From the NCBI RefSeq assembly GCF_029537485.1, contig NZ_JARPUS010000011.1, positions 1 to 64,000 on the forward strand: a DNA stretch of 64,000 nucleotides, in the 5' to 3' direction. A program made the position numbers and the translations under genes. The notes beneath the pieces are model-generated. The model made no database searches. It worked only from the letters and a program-made list of their open reading frames with translations, and had not been told where the DNA came from. Of the stretch, positions 1 to 8,944 are shown piece after piece. This stretch comes from Pseudomonas sp. GOM6. Lineage in GTDB: Bacteria; Pseudomonadota; Gammaproteobacteria; Pseudomonadales; Pseudomonadaceae. Position 1 is the first letter of the stretch; every line of letters starts with the position of its first letter.

Positions 1-49
1 GGACCCAATGATTAACAGTCATTTGCTCTACCGACTGAGCTATCGCGGA
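1..49 (-). tRNA. tRNA-Asn(GTT), 3' part cut off by window start
   Basis: The reverse complement begins TCCGCGATAGCTCAGTCGG, a classic acceptor stem and D-arm. It continues to an anticodon arm with GTT at 16..14, exactly positions 34-36 counted from base 49. The variable loop, T-arm and acceptor 3' side lie outside the window. Asn is assigned from the GTT anticodon. A strong promoter sits at 99-126. Confidence 0.93.
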
Positions 50-98
50 ACTTCGGTCTTCCAACCTCTGACACCGTTTCCCGTATCAGAGGCGCGCC

Positions 99-126
99 AT
101 TTTACGTAGGGAAAGTTTTCTGTCAA
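99..126 (-). promoter_or_regulatory. Sigma-70 promoter of tRNA-Asn
   Basis: On the minus strand TTGACA (126-121), a 16-bp spacer and TAAAAT (104-99) make a near-consensus promoter, followed by a GC-rich discriminator typical of stringently controlled stable RNA. The leader before the tRNA carries an inverted repeat (CCTCTGA at 65-71 with TCAGAGG at 86-92). Confidence 0.75.
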
Positions 127-242
127 GCCCGATAATCACTCTATTGCAGTATGCGAATACCGACGATTAACAGCTAATCTATGTTGAGCAGCTTGAAACA
201 GATCACAGAGCCCGGATGCAGGGCTGCCGCGCAGGATAACGC

Positions 243-2642
243 ATGAGTTCGCAGGATCTTCCCCCATCCCATCCCATCCCCGGAGTCGCCAGCCGCGCCA
301 TCCAGCCGCGCTTCGGCGAACTGGTGCAAGATTGCCGCAAGCTGGTGATGAACAACCTGGCCGAGCACCTCACCGATCTGTTCGCTCAGGTAGATGACAC
401 GCTCTTCGAAGGTGCCGAGAAGGCCGAGAACAACAAGGTACAGACGCTATTCTTCGACGCCATGCGCGATGTGCGGCGCATGCGTCCGCAGATCGAACGC
501 AGCTATCACCAGCGCATCGCACAGAACTTCGCCGACTTCCTCGAAGGCAAGCTCAAGGGCAAGGCCCCGCAGGCTGAGCCCAACAGCGATAGCCTTTCCT
601 TGATCCAGAACGAGGAATACGAGGAAAGCCTGCAGGTCACCAATATGGTCAGCAAGGTCAAGGCCCGCAGCACGCGCACGCTGTTTGCCCTCGAACAGCG
701 CCTGGCCCTGCTCAACAACGGGCAAAAGCTCGGTGAGGACAGCAACCCCTTCGGCCCCCAGGCACTGGCCAACGCCTTTCGTGAGGCACTGGCGCCACAT
801 CCTTTGCCGCTGCGGATCAAGGTCATCCTTTATATGCTGTTCGAGCGTAATGTGATGCAGGGCCTCGACACCCTGTACGAGATGCTCAACCAGCGCCTGA
901 TCAATGCCGGCATCCTGCCAAACCTGAAGTTCACCGCCCAGCGCGCGCCCTCCTCCGCGCCCAGCCCACAGAGCCCGCCACAGGAGGCTGAAACTGCCCC
1001 CCACGCCGCTCAACCACCTGCTGCGCACGCAAATACGCAACAGCGCGCAACCGCAGGCAGTAGCCCGACGGCTAACCGGCCATCGGTCAACCAGGTTGGC
1101 GCACCACAGATTCAAGTCCCTGCCGATCTCAGTGCCCCGCCACCGCAGGACCCCGGCCAGCTGTTGGGTGGTCTGGCTGCGCTACTCAGCGAACGCCGCG
1201 AACGCGATCTGGACGCCCCGTTGCCTGGCGGTGCCCGCAGCATCGCAAGCTTTGCGCCGCGTACAGCCAGCAGCACCTACAGCGCTGGCGAGTTGCTGGA
1301 AGCGCTGACCCGCCTGCAGCAGCAGTCTGCCAGTACCCTGAGCCAGCGCTTGCAGGGCCCGCAGCCGGTCGAAGAGCTCAAGGTCAGCCTGCACCAACAG
1401 CTGGAAGCCCACAGCAACCTGCCCGGGCAACAGAAGCTGGCAGACCAAGAAGCTGATGTCATTGACCTGGTCGGCATGCTGTTCGACTTCATCCTTGACG
1501 ATGACAACCTTCCCGACGCCTGCAAAACCGCCCTCTCCCACCTGCACACGCCCTACCTGAAGGTGGCCCTGCAGGACAAGGCGCTGTTCACCCAGCACCA
1601 CCATCCGGCCCGCAAACTACTCAATGCCATGGCCCAAGCCGGGGTCCTGTATGGCAGCGAAGGTGATGAGCGCGGCCTGCTGGCGAAGATCCAGTGGGTG
1701 GTGGAGCGCGTGATTCACGGCTTCTCGGGCGACCTGCTGCTTTTCAACAGCCTGCTCGAAGAGTTCGACGAATTCGTTGCCACGCTCAAGCACAAGGTCG
1801 AGCTGCGCGAGCGCCGCGCGGTGGAGGCCGCCAAGGGCCGTGACAAACTGCTTGGGGCGCGGCAAATGGCCGTCGACGTCATCAACAAGGTGCTCGCCGA
1901 ACGCCAGCTACCCAGCGTGATTCACAACTTTCTCGAACTGACCTGGGCCGATGTGCTGGTGTTCGTCCTGCTGCGCCACGGTGAACGCAGCAACGAGTGG
2001 CAACGGGCCAGCGAAGTGGCCGAGCAGCTGGCCTGGAGCGGTACACCGCTGGATGACGAAGGGCGCGCTCGCCTGCAGGGCTTGCGCGTTGGCCTGCTCG
2101 ACGAACTGCGCAAAGGGCTGGAGTTGCTCGGCGGCTATCACGAAGACGGCATCCGCCGCCTGCTGCAGGACATCGTGGCCTGCCAGCACGCCGTACAGGC
2201 CCAACAGCCGCAAGTTGCCGCGCAGATCAAGAGTCAGCTGCGGGAAAGTCCGCTGGGCGCCATGCTCGGCGAAGATGCCGCACTGGCAGAACCGGTCAAG
2301 AAGGACGAACAGCGTCTGTCGCCGCGCGCCCAGGCACTGATCAAGGAGCTGCAGCAACTGGAGTTCGGCACCTGGTTCGAATTCGTTCAGGGCGACAGTA
2401 TTCAGGTGCTCAAGCTCTCCTGGTTCAGCCCCACGACCCACAACTACATGTTCGTCGACCACAGCGGCCAACGCGTGGCGGTCAAGCCCATACGTCAGCT
2501 GGCCTGCGAGATGGAGCAAGGCCTGGTGCGCATCCTCGCACCGGAGCGCAGCGCGCCCCTGGTGGACCGTGCACTCAATGCAATCTACCGCGTCCTGCAA
2601 CGCTTTACCGGGCGCGCCAACGAAGTCGGACAAGGAGCCTGA
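243..2642 (+). CDS. DUF1631 family protein
   Basis: A 799-residue cytosolic protein with no signal peptide or membrane segment. It matches the large DUF1631 proteins found beside PilZ genes in pseudomonads, which lack a settled function. Old database labels calling them thymidine phosphorylase have no support here. The N-terminal helical part (about 1-230) is followed by a Pro/Ala/Gln-rich linker (about 230-285) and then a long conserved C-terminal part. The stop abuts the ATG of the PilZ gene without a gap, so the two are probably co-translated and may act together in cyclic-di-GMP-linked control of surface behaviour (inference). Family assignment rests on overall sequence character and context, not on a catalytic motif. 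Confidence 0.85.
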   Translation: MSSQDLPPSHPIPGVASRAIQPRFGELVQDCRKLVMNNLAEHLTDLFAQVDDTLFEGAEKAENNKVQTLFFDAMRDVRRMRPQIERSYHQRIAQNFADFLEGKLKGKAPQAEPNSDSLSLIQNEEYEESLQVTNMVSKVKARSTRTLFALEQRLALLNNGQKLGEDSNPFGPQALANAFREALAPHPLPLRIKVILYMLFERNVMQGLDTLYEMLNQRLINAGILPNLKFTAQRAPSSAPSPQSPPQEAETAPHAAQPPAAHANTQQRATAGSSPTANRPSVNQVGAPQIQVPADLSAPPPQDPGQLLGGLAALLSERRERDLDAPLPGGARSIASFAPRTASSTYSAGELLEALTRLQQQSASTLSQRLQGPQPVEELKVSLHQQLEAHSNLPGQQKLADQEADVIDLVGMLFDFILDDDNLPDACKTALSHLHTPYLKVALQDKALFTQHHHPARKLLNAMAQAGVLYGSEGDERGLLAKIQWVVERVIHGFSGDLLLFNSLLEEFDEFVATLKHKVELRERRAVEAAKGRDKLLGARQMAVDVINKVLAERQLPSVIHNFLELTWADVLVFVLLRHGERSNEWQRASEVAEQLAWSGTPLDDEGRARLQGLRVGLLDELRKGLELLGGYHEDGIRRLLQDIVACQHAVQAQQPQVAAQIKSQLRESPLGAMLGEDAALAEPVKKDEQRLSPRAQALIKELQQLEFGTWFEFVQGDSIQVLKLSWFSPTTHNYMFVDHSGQRVAVKPIRQLACEMEQGLVRILAPERSAPLVDRALNAIYRVLQRFTGRANEVGQGA

Positions 2643-2978
2643 ATGGACGACCGCCGGCAGCACAGCCGCCATACCACGCAACTGAATATCGAAGTGCTCG
2701 ATCTGCACAGCGGACGGCGCCTCGGCCGTGTCGTAGACCTGTCCGAAGATGGCTTCATGCTGGTCAGCGATTACCCGCCGGAAGCCGACTCGGTGTGGGA
2801 ATGTCGCCTGGTGCTGGACCCGCCACTGGACGGCATCCACGAGGTTCGCCTGGGCGCCGACTGCCTGTGGAGCCGCGTCGACCCCGGCCACAGCGGCTGG
2901 TGCGGCTTCCATATCATCGACCTGGCCGAAGACCAGATCCCGGCCCTGGCCCTGCTCCTGAGCTACCTGCAGGACTGA
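2643..2978 (+). CDS. PilZ domain protein
   Basis: A 111-residue single-domain PilZ protein, a predicted cyclic-di-GMP receptor. The N-terminus has the arginine motif (RRQHSR, residues 4-9) and about 27 residues later D-L-S-E-D-G, the D/NxSxxG motif. Both halves of the ligand site are therefore present. The ATG directly follows the upstream TGA, and AAGGAG of the ribosome site lies inside the end of the DUF1631 gene, which implies coupled translation. A strong terminator follows at once. The partner is unknown; the adjacent DUF1631 protein is the obvious candidate. Confidence 0.9.
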   Translation: MDDRRQHSRHTTQLNIEVLDLHSGRRLGRVVDLSEDGFMLVSDYPPEADSVWECRLVLDPPLDGIHEVRLGADCLWSRVDPGHSGWCGFHIIDLAEDQIPALALLLSYLQD

Positions 2979-2983
2979 ATAAA

Positions 2984-3010
2984 AAAGCCCCGGCATGCCG
3001 GGGCTTTCCC
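2984..3010. terminator. Bidirectional terminator between the PilZ gene and clpB
   Basis: A perfect palindrome AAAGCCCCGGC/GCCGGGGCTTT spans 2984-3007, with A-rich and T-rich flanks, between two convergent genes. It can serve both strands. Its stem is identical to that of the terminator at 60536-60563. Confidence 0.85.
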
Positions 3011-3024
3011 ATTCGCAGCTTCAC

Positions 3025-5589
3025 TCAGGTGAAGACAATTTCCTCACCTTGCACATCGGCCTTCACCTGGGCGCCAGGAGCGAAGTCGCCGGACAGAATC
3101 CGCTGCGCCAGCGGGTTCTCGATCCAGCGTTGGATCGCGCGCTTCAGCGGCCGCGCGCCATACACCGGGTCGTAACCGACTGCCACCAGCTTGTCCATCG
3201 CCTCACTGGATAGCTCCAGCGACAGCTCACGCTCAGCCAGGCGACGACGCAGACGCTGCAGCTGGATCTCGGCAATGCCGGCGATCTGCTCGCGGGCCAG
3301 CGGCTCGAACACCACCACTTCGTCGATCCGGTTGACGAACTCCGGACGGAAATGGCTGCTCACCGCATCCAGCACCGCCGCACGCTGCGCCTCGCGGTCA
3401 CCGGCCAACTCCTGAATCTGCGCCGAGCCCAGGTTGGAGGTCATCACGATCACGGTGTTCTTGAAGTCCACGGTGCGCCCATGGCTGTCAGTCAGGCGGC
3501 CGTCTTCCAGCACCTGCAGCAGCACATTGAATACATCCGGGTGGGCCTTCTCGACCTCGTCCATCAACACCACCGAGTAGGGCTTACGGCGCACCGCCTC
3601 GGTCAGGTAACCGCCCTCCTCATAGCCGACATAGCCCGGCGGCGCGCCGATCAGGCGAGCCACGGAATGTTTCTCCATGAACTCGGACATATCGATGCGC
3701 ACCAGCGCTTCCTCGGTATCGAAGAGGAACTCGGCCAACGCCTTGCACAGCTCGGTCTTGCCCACCCCGGTCGGGCCGAGGAAGAGGAAGGAGCCGCTGG
3801 GACGGTTGGGATCGGCCAGCCCGGCCCGCGAACGACGCACCGCGTTGGCCACCGCCACCACAGCCTCGTCCTGACCGATAACCCGCTGATGCAGCAGGCC
3901 CTCCATCTTCAACAGCTTCTCGCGCTCACCTTCGAGCATTTTGCTCACCGGGATGCCAGTCCACTTGGATACGACTTCGGCGATTTCCTCATCGGTGACC
4001 TTGTTGCGCAGCAGCTGGTTCTCACTCTTGCCATGCTGGTCGACCATCTGCAGGCTGCGCTCCAGGTCCGGGATGATGCCGTACTGCAGCTCAGCCATGC
4101 GCTGCAGGTCGGACTTACGCCGCGCGGCTTCGAGGTCGGCCTTGGCCTGCTCGATCTTCTGCTGGATCTGCGCCGAGCCCTGCACCTCGGCCTTCTCCGA
4201 CTTCCACACTTCCTCGAGATCGGCGTATTCCAGCTCCAGGCGGGCGATGTCCTCCTTGAGCTTCTCCAGGCGCTTGAGGGCGGCGTCGTCGTCTTCCTTT
4301 TTCAGCGCCTCGCGCTCGATCTTCAGCTGGATCAGACGGCGTTCCAGACGATCCAGGGCCTCCGGCTTGGAGTCGATCTCCATGCGGATGCGGCTGGCCG
4401 CTTCGTCGATCAGATCGATGGCCTTGTCCGGCAGCTGACGGTCGGTGATGTAGCGGTGGCTGAGCTTGGCTGCGGCGATGATCGCACCATCGGTGATGGT
4501 CACACCGTGGTGCACCTCGTAGCGCTCTTTCAGGCCGCGCAGGATGGCAATGGTGTCTTCCTCGCTCGGCTCATCGACCAGCACTTTCTGGAAGCGACGC
4601 TCCAGTGCGGCGTCCTTCTCGATGTACTGGCGGTACTCGTCCAGGGTGGTGGCGCCGACGCAGTGCAGCTCGCCACGGGCCAGGGCCGGCTTGAGCATAT
4701 TGCCGGCGTCCATCGCGCCCTCGGCCTTGCCGGCACCGACCATGGTGTGCAGCTCGTCGATAAACAGGATGATGCGTCCTTCCTGCTTGCCCAGTTCATT
4801 GAGCACAGCCTTGAGACGCTCCTCGAACTCGCCACGGAACTTTGCACCAGCGATCAGCGCGCCCATGTCCAGCGCCAGCAGGCGCTTGTCCTTGAGACCG
4901 TCGGGCACCTCGCCGTTGATGATGCGCTGGGCCAGGCCCTCGGCGATGGCGGTCTTGCCCACACCGGGCTCACCGATCAGCACCGGGTTGTTCTTGGTGC
5001 GCCGCTGCAGCACCTGGATGGTGCGGCGAATCTCGTCGTCACGGCCGATCACCGGGTCGAGCCTGCCATCTTCGGCACGCTTGGTCAGGTCGACGCAGTA
5101 CTTGTCCAGCGCCTGACGCGATTCTTCGACATTCGGGTCATTCACCGCCTGGCCGCCACGCAGGTTGGCGATGGCATTCTCCAGGGCCTTCTTGCTCACG
5201 CCCTGAGCCAACAGGAGCTTGCCCAGGCGGGTGCTGTCATCCATCGCCGCGAGCAACACCAGCTCACTGGAAATGAACTGGTCACCCTTCTGCTGCGACA
5301 GTCGGTCAGCCTGGTTGAGCAGGCGCGCCAGGTCCTGCGAGAGGTTCACATCCCCGGTGGGATTCTGCAGCTTGGCCAGGCCGTCGAGTTCCTTGGTCAG
5401 CGCCTGGCGCAGCGCATTGACATCGAAGCCGACCTGCATCAGCAGTGGCTTGATCGAGCCGCCCTGCTGCTCCAGCAGCGCCTGCATCAGGTGCAGCGGC
5501 TCGATGGCGGAATGGTCGAGGCCCACGGCAATGGACTGGGCATCGGACAGGGCAAGCTGCAGCTTGCTGGTCAAACGGTCGATTCGCAT
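3025..5589 (-). CDS. clpB: ATP-dependent disaggregase ClpB
   Basis: An 854-residue Hsp100 protein, the usual full length. The N-domain (about 1-145) precedes NBD1 with Walker A GEPGVGKT (about 205) and Walker [10 protein letters not shown] long charged coiled-coil middle domain (about 400-520) is diagnostic of ClpB and is absent from ClpA. NBD2 has Walker A GPTGVGKT (about 605), the pore loop GYVGYEEGG and arginine fingers. It extracts and unfolds aggregated proteins with DnaK. It is transcribed alone, between a bidirectional terminator and a heat-shock-like promoter at 5662-5690. Confidence 0.98.
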   Translation of the reverse strand: MRIDRLTSKLQLALSDAQSIAVGLDHSAIEPLHLMQALLEQQGGSIKPLLMQVGFDVNALRQALTKELDGLAKLQNPTGDVNLSQDLARLLNQADRLSQQKGDQFISSELVLLAAMDDSTRLGKLLLAQGVSKKALENAIANLRGGQAVNDPNVEESRQALDKYCVDLTKRAEDGRLDPVIGRDDEIRRTIQVLQRRTKNNPVLIGEPGVGKTAIAEGLAQRIINGEVPDGLKDKRLLALDMGALIAGAKFRGEFEERLKAVLNELGKQEGRIILFIDELHTMVGAGKAEGAMDAGNMLKPALARGELHCVGATTLDEYRQYIEKDAALERRFQKVLVDEPSEEDTIAILRGLKERYEVHHGVTITDGAIIAAAKLSHRYITDRQLPDKAIDLIDEAASRIRMEIDSKPEALDRLERRLIQLKIEREALKKEDDDAALKRLEKLKEDIARLELEYADLEEVWKSEKAEVQGSAQIQQKIEQAKADLEAARRKSDLQRMAELQYGIIPDLERSLQMVDQHGKSENQLLRNKVTDEEIAEVVSKWTGIPVSKMLEGEREKLLKMEGLLHQRVIGQDEAVVAVANAVRRSRAGLADPNRPSGSFLFLGPTGVGKTELCKALAEFLFDTEEALVRIDMSEFMEKHSVARLIGAPPGYVGYEEGGYLTEAVRRKPYSVVLMDEVEKAHPDVFNVLLQVLEDGRLTDSHGRTVDFKNTVIVMTSNLGSAQIQELAGDREAQRAAVLDAVSSHFRPEFVNRIDEVVVFEPLAREQIAGIAEIQLQRLRRRLAERELSLELSSEAMDKLVAVGYDPVYGARPLKRAIQRWIENPLAQRILSGDFAPGAQVKADVQGEEIVFT

Positions 5590-5661
5590 GAATAAGTCCT
5601 TCCTCTGAAAGCGGGCCGGAGCGCTGAACTGCTCCCGATAGTGAAGCCCGGTATTGCACTG

Positions 5662-5690
5662 TAGATAAGGACAGTTTTGCCCGATTCAAG
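5662..5690 (-). promoter_or_regulatory. Predicted sigma-32 (RpoH) promoter of clpB
   Basis: On the minus strand CTTGAAT (5690-5684), a 13-bp spacer and CCTTATCT (5670-5663) resemble the heat-shock consensus CTTGAAA-N11-16-CCCCATNT: 6 of 7 matches at -35, and CC-AT-T preserved at -10. Placement about 80 bp upstream of clpB fits. TTGAAT/TATCTA could also act as a weak sigma-70 site. Confidence 0.6.
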
Positions 5691-5710
5691 CAGGGCAGAG
5701 TTGATGCGGA

Positions 5711-6445
5711 TCAGTCGACCCGCCAGATCAGCGAAGCGAAACGCCCGGTCCGGGCAGCGCGGCGATAGGAGAAGAAACGCGGATCACTGAAAGTATCCAG
5801 GCCACCACCATATACGGCGGTAACGCCGACGGCAGCCAGGCGGATGCGCGCCAGGGCGTACAGGTCGGCCATATATTTGCCGGCATTAGCGCTGGGCACG
5901 AAGGCCGATTCGGTCTGTGCATGTGCCGCCAGAAAGGTTTCGCGCACCTCCGCGCCCACTTCGAAGGACTGCGGACCGATGGCCGGCCCGAGCCAGACCA
6001 GCACCTCGCTTGCCGGCATGTCCAGCGCAGCCAGGGTGTTTTCCAGCACACCGCCAGCCAGGCCACGCCAGCCGGCATGGGCCGCCGCAACACGGGTGCC
6101 GGCTCGATCGCAGAACAGCGCTGGCAGGCAGTCGGCGGTCAACACCGCACAGGCACGCCCCGGCACATCCGTCCAGTTGGCGTCCGCGGTCAGCACCCGA
6201 GTGCAATCGGCCGGCACCGCATCAGGGCTGTGCACCTGGCGCAGCCAGGCCGGCTCGCAACCCAGCGCTGCACGCAGGCGCTGACGATTCGCCGTCACGG
6301 CGTGCGGGTCGTCCTCGACGTGATCACCCAGATTGAAGCTGGCAAAGGGTTCGGCGCTTACACCGCCGGCACGCGTGGTGACACAGGCACGCACATTGGC
6401 CGGTGCGGGCCAGTCCGGCAACAGCCAGTCAGACGAAGGATTCAT
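5711..6445 (-). CDS. pgeF: PgeF (YfiH-type) multicopper polyphenol oxidase-like protein
   Basis: A 244-residue member of the laccase-domain family. In E. coli it edits peptidoglycan precursors, hydrolysing mistakenly made UDP-MurNAc-L-Ser; homologues also act on purine nucleosides. The metal-site residues are present: H72 (RQVHSPD), C106 (LTADCLP) and H123 (AAAHAGWRG). Its ATG overlaps the end of rluD by 17 bp, and rluD-pgeF is a common pair, so translation is probably coupled. No signal peptide; cytosolic. Confidence 0.93.
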   Translation of the reverse strand: MNPSSDWLLPDWPAPANVRACVTTRAGGVSAEPFASFNLGDHVEDDPHAVTANRQRLRAALGCEPAWLRQVHSPDAVPADCTRVLTADANWTDVPGRACAVLTADCLPALFCDRAGTRVAAAHAGWRGLAGGVLENTLAALDMPASEVLVWLGPAIGPQSFEVGAEVRETFLAAHAQTESAFVPSANAGKYMADLYALARIRLAAVGVTAVYGGGLDTFSDPRFFSYRRAARTGRFASLIWRVD

Positions 6446-7400
6446 TGTCCTGACGCAGCAGCGACAGCAGCCAGACCAGATCTTCCGGCAGCGGCGACTC
6501 CCACTTCATGCGCTTGCCGGTTTCCGGGTGCTCCAGTTCGAGGAAGCGCGCATGCAGCGCCTGGCGCGGGAATTCGCGCAAGGTCTGCACCAGGGTCGGA
6601 CTGGCCGCTGGCGGAATACGGAAACGCCCCGCGTAGAGGGGATCGCCCACCAGTGGGTAACCGACATGGGTCATGTGCACGCGAATCTGGTGGGTACGCC
6701 CGGTCTCCAACTTGACCCGCACATGGGTGTGCGAGCGAAAGCGCTCCAGCACACGGTAGTGGGTGATCGCCGGCTTGCCGCCATCGATCACCGCCATGCG
6801 CTGGCGGTTGGCCGAGCTGCGCCCGATCGGCGCGTTGATGGTACTACCGGCGGTAATCACGCCAATGCTGATGCACTCGTAGATACGGCTGACACTGCGT
6901 TTCTGCAGCTGATCGACCAGCTTGGTCTGCGCCTGCAGGGTCTTGGCCACCACCATCAGCCCGGTGGTGTCCTTGTCCAGGCGATGAACGATGCCGGCGC
7001 GTGGCACATTGATGATGTCCGGGACATGGTGCAGCAGGGCGTTGAGCAGAGTGCCATCGGCATGCCCGGCCGCCGGGTGAACGACCAGGCCCGCAGGCTT
7101 GTCGATCACCAGCAGGTGCTCGTCCTCGTAGACGATGTTCAGCGGGATGTCCTGCGCCACCCACTCGCCCTGAGCCTCCTGCTCGGCCTCCAGGGACAAC
7201 ACCGCGCCGCTATGGACGATGTCACGAGGCCGCAGCACGGCGCCGTCGACGGTCAGGCGACCATCCTTGATCCAACCGGACAGACGCGAGCGCGAATACT
7301 CGTCGAATAGCTGGGCGGCGACCTGGTCGAGGCGCTGGCCACCGAGCTCGGACGGCACTTCGGCGGAGAGTTGGATGAGCTGATCGGAGTCTTCTGACAT
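6429..7400 (-). CDS. rluD: 23S rRNA pseudouridine(1911/1915/1917) synthase RluD
   Basis: A 323-residue synthase that modifies helix 69 of 23S rRNA. An N-terminal S4 RNA-binding domain (about 15-75, GQRLDQVAAQLF) precedes the catalytic domain with HRLDKDTTGL, where D142 is the nucleophile. It diverges from bamD, as in other pseudomonads, and heads a two-gene unit with pgeF. Length and motifs fit RluD better than RluC or RluA, and the bamD neighbour supports this. Confidence 0.95.
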   Translation of the reverse strand: MSEDSDQLIQLSAEVPSELGGQRLDQVAAQLFDEYSRSRLSGWIKDGRLTVDGAVLRPRDIVHSGAVLSLEAEQEAQGEWVAQDIPLNIVYEDEHLLVIDKPAGLVVHPAAGHADGTLLNALLHHVPDIINVPRAGIVHRLDKDTTGLMVVAKTLQAQTKLVDQLQKRSVSRIYECISIGVITAGSTINAPIGRSSANRQRMAVIDGGKPAITHYRVLERFRSHTHVRVKLETGRTHQIRVHMTHVGYPLVGDPLYAGRFRIPPAASPTLVQTLREFPRQALHARFLELEHPETGKRMKWESPLPEDLVWLLSLLRQDNESFV

Positions 7401-7547
7401 GGGCTACTGAGGCGGGCTGTGCGGCTTTTGGTTTCGGCGACACGCTGTGGTTAAATACGGCGTCTTTGTCCCGGCATTTTCCGGGGCGCCCATCATAACA
7501 GGACGGTAGAGGCCTAGACAGCCGCCGTCACAGGGACGCAAGCCACC

Positions 7548-8570
7548 ATGCAAGTGAAACACCTGCTGCTGATCGCCACCCTCGCCATCACCGCCGCCTG
7601 CTCTTCCAACAAACCGGAAGTGGACGAGAACCTCAGCGAGTCCGAACTCTACCAGCAGGCTCAGGAAGACCTCGATAACAATAGCTACAACAACGCCACT
7701 GCCAAGCTGAAAGCCTTGGAGTCGCGTTATCCGTTCGGTCGCTATGCCGAGCAGGCCCAGCTCGAACTGATCTACGCCTATTACAAGAACGTCGAGCCCG
7801 AAGCCGCCAAGTCCGCCGCCGAGCGCTTCATCCGCCTGCATCCGCAGCACCCCAACGTCGACTACGCCTACTACCTCAAGGGCCTGGCCTCCTTCGACCA
7901 GGATCGCGGCCTGATCGCCCGTTTCGTGCCGCTGGACCTGACCAAGCGTGATCCCGGTGCCGCCCGCGACTCCTACAACGAGTTCGCCCAGCTGACCAGC
8001 CGCTTCCCCAACAGCCGTTACGCCCCGGACGCCAAGGCGCGCATGGTTTACCTGCGCAACCTGCTGGCCGCCTATGACATCCATGTGGCCCACTACTACC
8101 TGACGCGCCAGGCCTATGTCGCCGCCGCCAACCGTGGTCGCTACGTGGTGGAAAACTTCCAGGAAACCCCAGCCGTGGCCGACGGCCTGGCCGTGATGGT
8201 CGAAGCCTATCAGCGCCTGGAGCTCAACGACCTGGCCGCCACCAGCCTGGAAACCCTCAAACTCAACTACCCGGACCACGCCAGCCTGGTCGACGGCCAG
8301 TTCGTGCCACGCGAAGAAGAAGCCGACAACCGCTCCTGGCTGGCCAAGGCCACTCTGGGCCTGATCGAAACGGACGCTCCGTTGCCGCCAGGCGAGACCC
8401 GCGCCAGCCAGGATGTCATTCGCCAGTACGAAGATGCCCAGGAGGCCATCCCGGATGAACTGCTGCCGGAGAATCAGGACGAGGCCGCTGAAGATCTGCA
8501 GTCCGAAGCCGAAGGCAACAGCGCTGACCGTTCCTGGTTCAGCTACATGACGTTCGGCCTGTTCGACTGA
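7548..8570 (+). CDS. bamD: Outer-membrane assembly lipoprotein BamD (ComL)
   Basis: A 340-residue lipoprotein of the BAM complex, which inserts beta-barrel proteins into the outer membrane. The signal peptide ends in the lipobox ITAAC (lipidated C18). Five TPR-like repeats follow, beginning near [10 protein letters not shown]. It is about 95 residues longer than E. coli BamD because of an acidic C-terminal tail (from about 260, rich in E/D), which is usual in Pseudomonas. An intrinsic terminator follows the stop. Divergent from rluD. Confidence 0.96.
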   Translation: MQVKHLLLIATLAITAACSSNKPEVDENLSESELYQQAQEDLDNNSYNNATAKLKALESRYPFGRYAEQAQLELIYAYYKNVEPEAAKSAAERFIRLHPQHPNVDYAYYLKGLASFDQDRGLIARFVPLDLTKRDPGAARDSYNEFAQLTSRFPNSRYAPDAKARMVYLRNLLAAYDIHVAHYYLTRQAYVAAANRGRYVVENFQETPAVADGLAVMVEAYQRLELNDLAATSLETLKLNYPDHASLVDGQFVPREEEADNRSWLAKATLGLIETDAPLPPGETRASQDVIRQYEDAQEAIPDELLPENQDEAAEDLQSEAEGNSADRSWFSYMTFGLFD

Positions 8571-8587
8571 GCATACCGAGCACGCAC

Positions 8588-8613
8588 AAAGGGAGGCCAA
8601 GCCTCCCTTTTTT
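8588..8613 (+). terminator. Intrinsic terminator after bamD
   Basis: Stem AAAGGGAGGC / GCCTCCCTTT with a 3-nt loop, followed by TTT. Confidence 0.85.
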
Positions 8614-8716
8614 ATGCCTGCAAGCCGCGTAGCCGCGCACGCCTGCGCGTTTTTCCTGCTGCGCCGCACCAGCCTCCTTGGCTAAACTGGCCACTTACCC
8701 ACAAGAAGAGCCCGCC

Positions 8717-8944
8717 ATGGTCCGCCTGCTGTTCTGGATCGCCCTGATTGCCGCCGTCGTGTGGCTCTGGCGCCGCATCAACCGCCCCAAACCCGCCTCC
8801 ACCGAAGCCGAACAGCCGGCACCAATGGTGCGCTGCGCACACTGCGGCGTGCATGTCCCACGTGACAAAGCCCTGCCACAAGGCACTCGCTGGTATTGCA
8901 GCCAGGCCCACCTGAACCAGGACAGCAGCCACAGTGAGCGCTGA
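8717..8944 (+). CDS. PP0621-type small zinc-ribbon membrane protein
   Basis: A 75-residue protein with one N-terminal membrane segment (about 3-19, VRLLFWIALIAAVVWLW) and a small metal-binding knuckle: C40-x2-C43, then C61 and H65. It belongs to the short PP0621-type family found upstream of pilS in pseudomonads; the function is unknown. I chose the ATG at 8717, with AAGAAG upstream, over an in-frame ATG at 8678, because it puts the hydrophobic segment at the N-terminus. It overlaps the pilS GTG by 11 bp, suggesting coupled translation. Confidence 0.8.
   Translation: MVRLLFWIALIAAVVWLWRRINRPKPASTEAEQPAPMVRCAHCGVHVPRDKALPQGTRWYCSQAHLNQDSSHSER

Noticed and set aside
3352..5595. 747-codon open frame on the plus strand opposite clpB
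   Set aside because: Mirror of a high-GC gene with strong codon bias; no ribosome site or recognisable domain. The same applies to long frames opposite the DUF1631 gene (1908-2996), bamD (7404-8669), ileS (21478-24345), the DUF4105 gene (37725-39680), ettA (39661-41325) and the GntP and activator genes (46959-50281).
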